Origin: an uncultured Bacteroides sp.
GTDB lineage: Bacteria; Bacteroidota; Bacteroidia; Bacteroidales; Bacteroidaceae
Length of the DNA stretch: 64,000 nucleotides
NCBI RefSeq assembly: GCF_963677945.1
Contig: NZ_OY782578.1
Location: forward strand, 3,687,258-3,751,257
Reading direction: 5' to 3'
This document shows positions 19,163 to 27,496 of this stretch, piece after piece; within the stretch, counting starts at the first letter, position 1, and each line of letters begins with the position of its first letter. The position numbers and the translations under genes are program-made. The notes under the pieces are model-generated. The model searched no databases. It was not told the DNA's origin and saw only the letters and a program-made list of their open reading frames with translations.

Positions 19163-20083
19163 ATGAATACACTAAACGTTAGTTTCGAAAATATATTAAA
19201 TGCAAAGGATACGTCGGCCGAGGCTTTCGGAGATGATGTAATTGTTTATCATATTAAGAGCACAGAGGAAAAACAACCTTTGGATAATATTCCTTCAATA
19301 AGAATAAATGCCGTATTTTTCATTGTCTGTCAATATGGCGATATCTCGTTTACTGTTGATTATAAAAATTATCGTCTGACAAAAGGAATGACACTGTCTC
19401 TGAATAAAATTCATATTTTGGACGATATTCGTATTGGTAAAAACTTTGAAGGATATGGCCTTATTATCTCAGATAAGTTTGTACTATCTATTGTTGAAGA
19501 TATGCAAATCATAAAGAAATTGACAACATCAAGCCGTACAAGCCCTTTACTGATGCTGGAAAATGATAAGTTGGAACTCATCACAGACATTATAGAACGG
19601 ATAAAAAGAGGAATAAAAGCAACAGACCATATTCTTCAAAAAGAGCTGATTAAGAATGAAGTCAGTAATTTTATTCTGGAAATTGCAGATATCACTTATA
19701 AAACAAAACTTGAAAACAAGAATGAGAATGATACATACAAGGAGAATTCACAGGACTGTATTATCCAGAATTTTATAATGTTGATTATGGGGCACTGCAA
19801 AGAACAGCATGAAGTGTCTTTTTATGCAAAAGAATTGTGCATTACTCCCGGACATCTTTCAAGAGTTTTAAATGCTTTCAGCGGTAAATCTGCAATGAAG
19901 TGGATTAGCGATGCCTTAATCTCAGAAGCAAAGATACTACTCCGTAAGCCAGATATTAATATTCAGCAGATATCTGAAGAACTTCATTTCGGAGAGCAAT
20001 CTTCATTCAGTAAGTTCTTCAAGAAACATACAGGTGTTACTCCTGTGGAATACAGAAATAGTATTCTTAGAGGAAATTTTTAA
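19163..20083 (+). CDS. AraC family regulator divergent from the RND efflux operon
   Basis: A 306-residue protein from the ATG at 19163 (MNTLNVSFENIL), chosen because a -7 box lies at 19135-19142. An N-terminal sensor region (about 20-150) precedes the AraC HTH (about 210-306, FYAKELCITPGHLSRVLNAFSGKSAMKWISDALISEAKILLRKP...SSFSKFFKKHTGVTPVEYR). It diverges from the efflux operon across a 213-nt region with three direct repeats. Most likely the primary regulator of the pump. The related AraC gene at 12362, at the far end of the operon, may give a second input or be an ancient duplicate. Confidence 0.88.
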   Translation: MNTLNVSFENILNAKDTSAEAFGDDVIVYHIKSTEEKQPLDNIPSIRINAVFFIVCQYGDISFTVDYKNYRLTKGMTLSLNKIHILDDIRIGKNFEGYGLIISDKFVLSIVEDMQIIKKLTTSSRTSPLLMLENDKLELITDIIERIKRGIKATDHILQKELIKNEVSNFILEIADITYKTKLENKNENDTYKENSQDCIIQNFIMLIMGHCKEQHEVSFYAKELCITPGHLSRVLNAFSGKSAMKWISDALISEAKILLRKPDINIQQISEELHFGEQSSFSKFFKKHTGVTPVEYRNSILRGNF

Positions 20084-20104
20084 AAAGGTTTATCTAAACA
20101 AGAA

Positions 20105-20145
20105 GTATCCCCGCCTGATTTTTCTGAAAAATCAAACGGGGATAC
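20105..20145. terminator. Hairpin between convergent genes
   Basis: The outer arms GTATCCCCG and CGGGGATAC pair perfectly, and an inner TGATTTTTC / AAAAATCA pairing extends the stem. It lies between the AraC stop and the stop of the minus-strand small gene. Confidence 0.75.
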
Positions 20146-20158
20146 AAAAGTCAGATAC

Positions 20159-20470
20159 TTATAAGTGGAATGGATCTTCTACCACAATGTTCCGTCTCAA
20201 AGCTTCCTGGCTATCTATATCGGTAACCTGTAATTCTGTAGAACCTTTCTTTTTATAATATAATTCACCTTTTTCATCGTTTTCAAATAGCAATTCTTCC
20301 CATATTTTACCCAGATAATGCTTGTTGCAATCTTTATCTATAAAGAATTCAACCTCATCTTCTGATTCATCGGTTAACTTCTCTACGAATATATCTTTGG
20401 GGTCTAGTTTCACAAAGACATTTTGATCGATAGTTTCGTCGTAGCATTCCCAAAATCTATATTTTCCCAT
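20159..20470 (-). CDS. Small acidic protein of unknown function
   Basis: 103 residues, with no signal peptide and no TM helix. It is rich in Asp, Glu and Lys (DPKDIFVEKLTDESEDEVEFFIDKD). I do not recognise a family. The chain looks like a compact alpha/beta protein. It has an unambiguous ATG and a terminator just beyond its stop, and a palindromic hairpin sequence lies about 55 nt upstream of its start. Confidence 0.6.
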   Translation of the reverse strand: MGKYRFWECYDETIDQNVFVKLDPKDIFVEKLTDESEDEVEFFIDKDCNKHYLGKIWEELLFENDEKGELYYKKKGSTELQVTDIDSQEALRRNIVVEDPFHL

Positions 20471-20523
20471 AGTAGTATTTATTTAGAGGTTAATAAATCA
20501 GGAACAATTTGTTGCGACCCAAC

Positions 20524-20554
20524 TTTAGGTCTTTCAATTAATGAAACACCTAAA
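20524..20554. repeat. Palindromic element upstream of the small acidic gene
   Basis: A near-perfect inverted repeat: TTTAGGTCTTTCA against TGAAACACCTAAA with a 5-nt centre (12 of 13 pairs). It is intergenic and has no T tract, so it looks more like an operator than a terminator. Confidence 0.45.
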
Positions 20555-20756
20555 AATAGCTTATTGTTTTGACATAAACAAGGATTTTATCCTTAATTTT
20601 AAGTAGTAAACATTATTATCATCTACATTAGTTAATAAGACTTCAACTGGCATGGACAGACTTAGCATGAACAAATCATTTTTTGCATTGTTGATAAATT
20701 ATATCAATCAGATATTTACTCTTAATCTGATTTATTAACCTGAAAATTAATCATAT

Positions 20757-21167
20757 ATGGGAAAAACAAAAAACTTAACTCAGATTTACGGATACATGAT
20801 TTGCCTTGTATCCATAATTGTATTTCTTACCAGCGTAACTTCTATAATTAATGCAGTAATTGATAAAACGGATCCTCTTCATTCAACTTATGACTCCCAA
20901 CAACTAGCTACATTCGAAGTTTATAAGCTTGAACAGATGAAGTCTTTCAATACGAAAGATCCTGAAATAAAGAAAGAATTACCTAGTGATATTCAACTTC
21001 GGAATATCTATAATGATATAAGGCAGGAAAAAATAAACCGGGGAGTTTTTCAATCAAACAAATCGATCATTGTCAATAGTAGTTTAATTTTGCTATGCAT
21101 TATTTTTTTCTGGACTCACTGGCGTGTTGCACACAAAAACTTTTTTAAAATTGAAGAAGAATCTTGA
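20757..21167 (+). CDS. Small membrane protein of unknown function, two TM helices
   Basis: 136 residues. TM1 at about 12-33 (YMICLVSIIVFLTSVTSIINAV) and TM2 at about 103-121 (SIIVNSSLILLCIIFFWTHW) flank a hydrophilic loop of roughly 65 residues rich in charged residues. I do not recognise the family. Its own intergenic region upstream (287 nt) contains a weak AATCAGAT/ATCTGATT hairpin at 20704-20730. Real-gene support: uninterrupted frame, sensible TM topology and no overlapping alternative. Confidence 0.65.
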   Translation: MGKTKNLTQIYGYMICLVSIIVFLTSVTSIINAVIDKTDPLHSTYDSQQLATFEVYKLEQMKSFNTKDPEIKKELPSDIQLRNIYNDIRQEKINRGVFQSNKSIIVNSSLILLCIIFFWTHWRVAHKNFFKIEEES

Positions 21168-21304
21168 TTGCTAAAATCTTTTCAAACTTTTCATCCTTTT
21201 GCTTGCATATACCATGTTTTTTGTCGAATATTGCCTTATGACAATTGTCGGACAAAGGAATAATTGATTTACGCAACAATTTAAAAAACAATTAATCAAG
21301 AGAG

Positions 21305-21311
21305 AAGGAGG
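21305..21311 (+). promoter_or_regulatory. Shine-Dalgarno sequence AAGGAGG
   Basis: A full AAGGAGG lies 5 nt before the ATG at 21317. Most genes in the window lack any such sequence, as is usual in Bacteroidetes. Confidence 0.55.
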
Positions 21312-21316
21312 AAAGA

Positions 21317-21553
21317 ATGGAACCTAAAATGGCCAAGAAAGGCCCATTTGCAGTAGAGTTGGAAGCTGGAAAGGAATACCACTGGTGTACTTGCGGTCAA
21401 AGTAAGAACCAGCCATTTTGCGATGGTTCTCACGCTTGTACGGAGTTTACTCCACTAGCTTTCACCCCTAAAGAATCGGGAAAGGCTTTTTTGTGTGGAT
21501 GCAAAAGAAGTAAAAATCCACCCTATTGTGATGGAGTACATACAAAGCTTTAA
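21317..21553 (+). CDS. Double CDGSH-type iron-sulfur protein
   Basis: 78 residues containing two CDGSH motifs: Cys24-x-Cys26...Cys35-Asp-Gly-Ser-His39 and Cys60-x-Cys62...Cys71-Asp-Gly-Val-His75. Each binds a [2Fe-2S] cluster with 3Cys-1His ligation. Tandem-motif bacterial proteins are small soluble redox or cluster-transfer proteins. The Ser-to-Val change in the second motif is outside the ligand set. The first ATG is preferred because of the Shine-Dalgarno just before it. It is followed by a hairpin terminator, so it is probably monocistronic. Confidence 0.93.
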   Translation: MEPKMAKKGPFAVELEAGKEYHWCTCGQSKNQPFCDGSHACTEFTPLAFTPKESGKAFLCGCKRSKNPPYCDGVHTKL

Positions 21554-21589
21554 TCAATTCTAAAAACAATTTTATATTTATCACTATTT

Positions 21590-21619
21590 ATGACCTTTGA
21601 TTTGAAAATCAAAGGTCAT
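21590..21619. terminator. Hairpin terminator after the CDGSH gene
   Basis: Perfect 14-nt arms (ATGACCTTTGATTT and its complement) meet with almost no loop, followed by AATTCTTTATAT. Confidence 0.75.
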
Positions 21620-21714
21620 AATTCTTTATATATAAATTATAAATGAACAGGCTCAGGTTATGATTATCTATGTCTATCGCGAGCCGACAAAAAAGAAACT
21701 AAAAACAAGAAAAA

Positions 21715-22548
21715 ATGGATCAGGAAGGACTTAAAAACATAGTAAAATCTTTCGATAATACAGACCAGATGCCGGTACTGTTTGTGGGGCATGGCAATCC
21801 AATGAACGCCATTGAGGAAAATGAATTTGTTTCTGGCTGGCGAAATATCGGTAAATCAATCCCAACACCAAAGGCAATATTATGTATCTCGGCTCATTGG
21901 GTAACACGCGGTACTCATGTTACAGCTATGGAGAAGCCTGTAACAATTCACGACTTTGGCGGATTTCCACAAGAACTTTTTGAAGTTCAATACCCTGCTC
22001 CGGGAAATCCGGAACTTGCAAAAGAGATAAAAAATTTAGTAAGTAAAACAGTTGTGGGAATGGATGAGAAATGGGGGCTAGATCATGGTTGCTGGAGTGT
22101 ATTAAGGCATATTTATCCCAATGCAGATATTCCAGTTGTTCAACTGAGTCTGGACTATTATCAGGATGCACAATACCATTATGAACTGGCGAAGGAACTA
22201 TCGTCGCTTCGCAAAAAAGGAGTTTTGATTGTGGGTAGCGGAAATCTTGTTCACAACCTCAGAATGATTGCCTGGGATAAGTTTAATGAACCGGAATATG
22301 CATACGACTGGGCCACTGAAGCGCTTGAAAAAATGAAGAAACAAATTCTTGCAAACGATCATCAATCGCTTATTAATTACAAAATGCAAGGCGAGGCTTT
22401 TAAACTGGCAATCCCAACATCTGAACATTATTTACCCCTGATTTACATCCTGGCACTAAAAGAAGAAAATGAAAAAGTAAGTTTTTTCAATGACAAAACA
22501 GTAGCAGGTTCGCTTGCTATGACTTCTTTGCTAATTGAAAAAGCATAA
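21715..22548 (+). CDS. ygiD: DODA-type extradiol ring-opening dioxygenase, YgiD family
   Basis: A 277-residue protein. The Zn/metal histidines match E. coli YgiD spacing: His26 (FVGHGNPMN), His61 (SAHWVTRG), His180 (SGNLVHNLR) and His238 (SEHYLPL). GLDHGCWSVLRHIYP is another signature. YgiD/LigB-like enzymes open catechol rings such as DOPA using O2, which is curious in a presumed anaerobe, so the native reaction may differ. It is a single gene between terminators with no pathway partner in view. Confidence 0.9.
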   Translation: MDQEGLKNIVKSFDNTDQMPVLFVGHGNPMNAIEENEFVSGWRNIGKSIPTPKAILCISAHWVTRGTHVTAMEKPVTIHDFGGFPQELFEVQYPAPGNPELAKEIKNLVSKTVVGMDEKWGLDHGCWSVLRHIYPNADIPVVQLSLDYYQDAQYHYELAKELSSLRKKGVLIVGSGNLVHNLRMIAWDKFNEPEYAYDWATEALEKMKKQILANDHQSLINYKMQGEAFKLAIPTSEHYLPLIYILALKEENEKVSFFNDKTVAGSLAMTSLLIEKA

Positions 22549-22625
22549 GAAACAACACCACAAAGAACATTTAGCTAATCAACCGGACTACCTAAGCTAA
22601 AATAAAGAATTATATTTTCAATAAG

Positions 22626-22655
22626 GTGTAGACTTTATTCATTTAAGGTCTACAC
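22626..22655 (+). terminator. Hairpin terminator after ygiD
   Basis: The arms GTGTAGACTTTA and TAAGGTCTACAC pair with one wobble, followed by ATTATTTTATATT. Confidence 0.7.
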
Positions 22656-22832
22656 ATTATTTTATATTAGAGTACTTCTTTTTATTAAAAAGAGTAGGTC
22701 TTTAATCCATTTGTTCATCAGTAATTTGCTAAACTCTGGTTATATTATAGAAAAGTATATAACAAAAGTTCTTAATTGTTGCAAGAAACGAAATAAACAT
22801 ATAAATTCGCATATAATCATTAAACAAGCAAG

Positions 22833-24110
22833 ATGGAATTTGCAATTATATTGCTTCTCTTGGTTCTCAACGGAATCTTCTCTATGTACGAAATCGCATT
22901 AATTTCATCAAGTAAAGCGAGACTGGAGACATTGGTCAGTAAAGGAAATCAATCGGCCAAAAATGTACTTAAGCAGTTGGAAGAACCAGATAAATTTCTC
23001 TCTACCATTCAAATTGGAATTACTCTTATAGGAATTGTATCGGGAGCTTTCGGTGGAGTAGCCGTTGCTCATAATGTGGAACCGCTTTTTAAAATGATCC
23101 CAGCCACCGAGCCCTATGCAGCAGACATTGCTCTGATTGTAACAGTTGCTTTTATCACTTATTTATCTCTTATTATAGGCGAGCTGGTTCCTAAATCTAT
23201 CGGTCTTTCCAACCCCGAAAAAATTGCAATTACACTTTCTCCTTTCATGTCGGTAATAACAAAAATTACTTATCCTTTTGTATACCTGCTAAGCGTATCG
23301 ACCAAACTATTAAATAAAATTCTTGGAATCAAGGGGCATGAACGTACCATTACACAAGAAGAACTAAAAGTTATTCTTCATCAGAGCTCAGAACAGGGAG
23401 TTATTGATAAAGATGAAACAAACATGTTGAGGGATGTGTTTCGTTTTGCCGACAAGCGGGCTAATGAATTGATGACTCACCGCACTGATGTGGTTTTTCT
23501 TCACACAGATTACACTCAGAAAGAGGTTTTGGACATCATTGACAAGAAACACTTCAGCAAATACTTGCTAACCGATAGTTCTCAGGATGAAGTTATAGGT
23601 GTGGTATCCGTAAAGAATATCATAACAATGATTGGCTATGACGGAACATTCGATCTGAAAAGCATTGCCCAGCCCCCACTCTTCATACCGGAAAGTCTTT
23701 ATGCCAAGAAGGTTCTGGAACTGTTCAAGAAGAACAAAAACAAGTTTGGTGTTGTAGTTAACGAGTATGGCGGAATAGAAGGTATTATTACTCTGCACGA
23801 TCTCACTGAAAGTATATTTGGCGATATACTTGAGGAGAACGAAATAGCCGAAGAACCTATCGTAAAGCGAAAAGATGGTTCTTATCTAGTAGATGCATCC
23901 ATGAATCTTGGAGATTTTATGGAAGAAATGGGCATTTTGTTCTACGATGATCTCGAAGGCGAAGATTTTACTACACTTGGTGGATTAGCTATGTTTTATA
24001 TCGGACGTATTCCCAAAGCCGGGGATATATTCACATATCAGAACCTGCAATTCGAAGTAATGGATATGGATAATGGAAGGGTTGACAAACTCCTGGTAAT
24101 TATTAAATAA
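22833..24110 (+). CDS. CNNM/CorC-type transporter with CBS pair (hemolysin-C family)
   Basis: A 425-residue protein. The N-terminal CNNM domain has about four TM segments (1-22, about 58-80, 95-117, 128-150) with the conserved GIFSMYEIAL and IIGELVPKS. A pair of CBS domains spans about 205-330 (ELMTHRTDVVFL...GIEGIITLHDLTE), and a C-terminal CorC/HlyC domain closes the chain (EDFTTLGGLAMFYIGRIPKAGD). The family exports or exchanges Mg2+ and other divalent cations; the old hemolysin name is misleading. The NlpE-like lipoprotein gene follows after 37 nt. Confidence 0.93.
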   Translation: MEFAIILLLLVLNGIFSMYEIALISSSKARLETLVSKGNQSAKNVLKQLEEPDKFLSTIQIGITLIGIVSGAFGGVAVAHNVEPLFKMIPATEPYAADIALIVTVAFITYLSLIIGELVPKSIGLSNPEKIAITLSPFMSVITKITYPFVYLLSVSTKLLNKILGIKGHERTITQEELKVILHQSSEQGVIDKDETNMLRDVFRFADKRANELMTHRTDVVFLHTDYTQKEVLDIIDKKHFSKYLLTDSSQDEVIGVVSVKNIITMIGYDGTFDLKSIAQPPLFIPESLYAKKVLELFKKNKNKFGVVVNEYGGIEGIITLHDLTESIFGDILEENEIAEEPIVKRKDGSYLVDASMNLGDFMEEMGILFYDDLEGEDFTTLGGLAMFYIGRIPKAGDIFTYQNLQFEVMDMDNGRVDKLLVIIK

Positions 24111-24147
24111 AAGAACTATTTTCCACTCACATAAATCAATTATTATC

Positions 24148-24621
24148 ATGAAAAAATTACTATTTTTATTAGCGTTGGCAGCTATGGTGTCTTGTCAGCA
24201 GAAAGCTAAAGATGCAACTGCAGAAGGGGCAGCAAAAGACAGTACTGAAGCGAATCTGGATCCGGCTCTTGGTGTACTTCAAACAAAAACCTTTGAAGGG
24301 GTTCTTCCTGCTCAAGGCAAAGGGCTGCGTTACACTCTTACTGTGAAAATTCAGGAAAAGAGCGACAACGGTACATACGAACTTCTGAAAACTTACATTG
24401 AAGGAAACGAAGGCAAAGACCTTACATACGTTCAGAATGGTACAGTAAAAACTATCCATGGAACAGAAGCTGATAAAAACGCCATCGTTTGGGAGCTTAC
24501 TCCGGAAAAGAATAGCGACATCAGTTATTATCAAGTTGAAAATGACAAAGTTATTATGCTTTCTCAAAAGATGAACAAAACTCCTGATTGGAAGAAATAT
24601 GTTCTTTCTTTGAAAAAATAA
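24148..24621 (+). CDS. NlpE-like lipoprotein
   Basis: 157 residues. The signal sequence ends with a lipobox (MVSCQQ, Cys16). After a low-complexity linker the mature domain begins TFEGVLPAQGKGLRYTLTVKIQEK, which matches the NlpE N-terminal domain start. E. coli NlpE carries a CxxC in its N-terminal domain; this protein has no cysteine beyond the lipidated one. NlpE senses surface and lipoprotein defects and activates Cpx in E. coli; no Cpx genes are visible here. Probably an envelope sensor or stress lipoprotein, co-expressed with the cation transporter. Confidence 0.82.
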   Translation: MKKLLFLLALAAMVSCQQKAKDATAEGAAKDSTEANLDPALGVLQTKTFEGVLPAQGKGLRYTLTVKIQEKSDNGTYELLKTYIEGNEGKDLTYVQNGTVKTIHGTEADKNAIVWELTPEKNSDISYYQVENDKVIMLSQKMNKTPDWKKYVLSLKK

Positions 24622-24630
24622 TATTCAATC

Positions 24631-24664
24631 AATATGCAACTTCTACAAATAGAAGTTGCATATT
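24631..24664. terminator. Bidirectional terminator overlapping the end of the DUF6051 gene
   Basis: Perfect 15-bp arms (AATATGCAACTTCTA and its complement) around CAAA. The minus-strand stop codon at 24643-24645 is in the left arm and the last codons are in the right arm, so one palindrome ends both transcripts. Confidence 0.8.
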
Positions 24665-25857
24665 CTTTCAAATGCTTTATTGAATTCCACATCCACTGCA
24701 TCAGCAATAGAGGTCAGTGCCGGGAATGGATCTTCATGCTTATATGGATAGCTAAAATCCAGAATATCCACTTCAATAGGTATATCTCTTTTTATTCCCT
24801 GCAATGTATTAATCACTTCATAAGGCGGAACCACAGTATCTTTTTCCAGAGTAATGGCCAAGACACGATCATGCATTTCGCGGAATCTGTTTTCCCTGAA
24901 GCTGGTGAATGTTTTATAATTCAGCATACTGCGGAAATTAACTCCTTCGGGATGAGAATCACTTAAGTATGTTCGCAACATCTTATCACGTTTCATATGA
25001 CTTTCCAGATGTTCTACCACAAAAGAGTAAAGGCTTACATTTGCTTCGCTATCTAATATAAACTTAGAAACAGGAGAAAGTCTGTTAAACACAGCCCCTC
25101 CACAGAACAAGCACAATTTAGACTTTGAGAAATAGCCTTCATAATTAGTCATCATCAATATTTGTGCCAAAAAACCACCAATGGAATATGCAAAGAAATC
25201 AATAGAAGCATCAGCTTCAATATCTGGATGTTGATTTGCTTTAATATCTTTCATCAATGATATTACATCGTAATAGGTTTGTAAACCTGACCATATAAAA
25301 CGTTGTGGCTTGTTATGAAGACGAGTGCTTATAGCAACATTCGATAATGTAGAACAAATAACTTCGGGATGTCTACTCTTTCTCTGCTGACTAATAGCAT
25401 ACATCTGATGGGAATCACTCCAACTAAGCGGGGCACGGTTCATGTGGAAAGCAATGGGAAATAACAAAACGGCCTTTCCGGTTTTATCAACCAAGGTCTT
25501 AGCCCAGGTGGAATATTTAGCCCAATGTTTTTCATTGAAACCATGAAACATAAGAATAACTTCTTTTACCTTCTGGTTTCCGGCAGGGCGAAACATATGG
25601 TAACGGAAATGAATGTTTTCAGGAATCTCTGCATCACTCATATTAAGCATATCCTGAATAATATCCGGTTCATAATCAGGATCCTCCGAAGAACAATACT
25701 CGTATGTATCGTGATTGTAAGCTCCACCAGGTAGAATATCTCTGGATTTTGAATCAAAATTGAAGTTGCGGACAATTACATTATCATCTATTATAATTTC
25801 GTCGTCCTCATAATTTAGCAATTCTTTAAGCTTTGCGTGTAAGTCAACGTATTTCAT
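24643..25857 (-). CDS. DUF6051 family protein, alpha/beta-hydrolase fold
   Basis: A 404-residue protein without a signal peptide. The hydrolase core shows VILMFHGFNEKHW (oxyanion region, about 100-112), the nucleophile elbow AYSIGG with Ser225, a late TLEKDTVVPPYEV strand-turn (about 335) with a candidate acid and KHEDPFP with a candidate His. The family resemblance is to DUF6051 of Bacteroidetes; its substrate is unknown. A promoter with TATATTTG lies 29 nt upstream, and a GGAGG sits before the ATG. Monocistronic. Confidence 0.75.
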   Translation of the reverse strand: MKYVDLHAKLKELLNYEDDEIIIDDNVIVRNFNFDSKSRDILPGGAYNHDTYEYCSSEDPDYEPDIIQDMLNMSDAEIPENIHFRYHMFRPAGNQKVKEVILMFHGFNEKHWAKYSTWAKTLVDKTGKAVLLFPIAFHMNRAPLSWSDSHQMYAISQQRKSRHPEVICSTLSNVAISTRLHNKPQRFIWSGLQTYYDVISLMKDIKANQHPDIEADASIDFFAYSIGGFLAQILMMTNYEGYFSKSKLCLFCGGAVFNRLSPVSKFILDSEANVSLYSFVVEHLESHMKRDKMLRTYLSDSHPEGVNFRSMLNYKTFTSFRENRFREMHDRVLAITLEKDTVVPPYEVINTLQGIKRDIPIEVDILDFSYPYKHEDPFPALTSIADAVDVEFNKAFERICNFYL

Positions 25858-25885
25858 TAATAACCTCCATTTATGTTGTTAAACG

Positions 25886-25893
25886 CAAATATA
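25886..25893 (-). promoter_or_regulatory. -7 box TATATTTG for the DUF6051 gene
   Basis: A minus-strand match to TAnnTTTG, with a TTG 23 nt further upstream that could be the -33 element. Confidence 0.55.
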
Positions 25894-26014
25894 AAGCTAA
25901 ACAGACATAAACGTTACAATTATTAAGCAAAATTATATATAAAATTAACTTCCTGAAGTTATAATTGTGTTGTTCTAATAATCTATAAAAGCACAAACGT
26001 CTTAAATAAAATTA

Positions 26015-27496
26015 CTACTTTAAACCAAAAGTATATTTTAAGCCTAAACGAAGCTCAAACGTACTGGAAGTAACATCTTCATGGTAATCATAATGTGATT
26101 TCCTGAAATATAGGAAAGAACCAAAAGTCGCTTTCCAACAAGAAGACAGATTAAGATTCATAACCGGATTAAAAATTAAAAAAGCCGTATTTCCTTTATC
26201 TCCCTGAGTATTTAGATATAAATATGGATCTTCAGTACTTTTTATCTCAGCGTCGCTATACCCTTTCCAGGTAAACAAATTATAATAAAAAAGATTCAGA
26301 TCAAGACTTCCATATTTGCGGGATTCTATAGAGGTATAATTTTTTATACTAAATCCGCTTCCCAGGTTATAATTACGGCCTAATCTATAATAGTCGGTTA
26401 AAGTACCTCCAAGCAAAACTAAATTTAAATAAGTTCTGTGCCAAATGGTTACTTTCTTTGTTGCAGGAAACAAATATGCCATTCCTAAACCAAAGGTAGC
26501 TCCTTCTGCTAATTTAAAAGGGATACTTTTTGAACCTTTAAGAACGATTTCTGAATTATAATAATCAAAGTGCTGGAAAAGTCCAATTAATGCTTTATGT
26601 CCGGGCAAAGGTTCATAACATTTAGCTGCAAGTTTAGCCACCAGACTAACATTGCTAACAATAGGTTGAGTACCTCCCAAGTTAAAAAGTACATTAAATT
26701 TAAAGAAATCATAAGGTTTACTGGTTTCATTGCTCAAGATATCTCCATAATTCATCTGATATTCCAAATAGGCATTATTGTTTTGTCTAAAAAAGCGGTT
26801 ATCATCAGCCATGTAACGATCTCCTAAACTAACAGATATATTCACTGGTATTTTTTCATAATCTATATATTTATAATATTTATGTCTCACTTTCCAGGCC
26901 TTACCAGTAATAATACGGTTAAGTCCTCTTACCGGAGAAACTACAGTACCTACAAATTCACGCCACAAACGAGCAGCCCCTGTTTTTGAGTCATCAAGCA
27001 CTAAAGTTGAAAGTCGATAAGATACTTCTCCAAGAGCCGCACCGCCAAAACTTGTACTAAGTAAGTCGTTAATGGATGGCGGAGTTGTTTCTGCGCATAC
27101 TTCCCACGAAAGGCTCCCCATAAAAGAATAAGGAAGAGATTCCCAGTAATTGAGGCCATTACTGCGAGCTGCACTAAAAAACAAACTACCATGGATAGGA
27201 TGAAGCAACTGATTGGAAGCAAAAAGGTCGTTATCCCATACAAAACCTCTTTTAATATTTGTACGAATAGTATTAATACTGATCTTTGCATAATCTGCTT
27301 TTCTCTCAAAACGATTATCGGCCCATATAGCTGTATTTATAATTACATTCTCAAAAGCAGCCCGCCATGGATGTTTTCTCATTCGTACAGAGTCATTGTA
27401 AACAAACAAAGAATCTGCCTGCTGAGAGCAAATATCACCCATCGTCAGTAAAGAAATAATTATATATACAAGTATTCTTTTCATCTTACTATCCAT
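26015..27496 (-). CDS. DUF3943 outer-membrane protein (copy 1)
   Basis: A 493-residue protein, or 489 from the second ATG at 27484. Its signal peptide is KRILVYIIISLLTMGDICSQ. The family motifs are HPWRAAFENVIINTAIW, FVWDNDLF, HPIHGSLFFSAARSNGLNYW and LVLDDSKTG. The second half is rich in alternating aromatic strands and ends GLKYTFGLK, as expected for an outer-membrane beta-barrel. The function of DUF3943 is unknown. Its stop-start junction with the LA_2272-type gene upstream is TAAATG, so the two form an operon. A close paralogue lies at 31947-33410. Confidence 0.85.
   Translation of the reverse strand: MDSKMKRILVYIIISLLTMGDICSQQADSLFVYNDSVRMRKHPWRAAFENVIINTAIWADNRFERKADYAKISINTIRTNIKRGFVWDNDLFASNQLLHPIHGSLFFSAARSNGLNYWESLPYSFMGSLSWEVCAETTPPSINDLLSTSFGGAALGEVSYRLSTLVLDDSKTGAARLWREFVGTVVSPVRGLNRIITGKAWKVRHKYYKYIDYEKIPVNISVSLGDRYMADDNRFFRQNNNAYLEYQMNYGDILSNETSKPYDFFKFNVLFNLGGTQPIVSNVSLVAKLAAKCYEPLPGHKALIGLFQHFDYYNSEIVLKGSKSIPFKLAEGATFGLGMAYLFPATKKVTIWHRTYLNLVLLGGTLTDYYRLGRNYNLGSGFSIKNYTSIESRKYGSLDLNLFYYNLFTWKGYSDAEIKSTEDPYLYLNTQGDKGNTAFLIFNPVMNLNLSSCWKATFGSFLYFRKSHYDYHEDVTSSTFELRLGLKYTFGLK

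Noticed and set aside
24169-24567. 132-codon ORF antisense to the NlpE-like gene
   Set aside because: No recognisable features, and entirely inside a well-supported lipoprotein gene.
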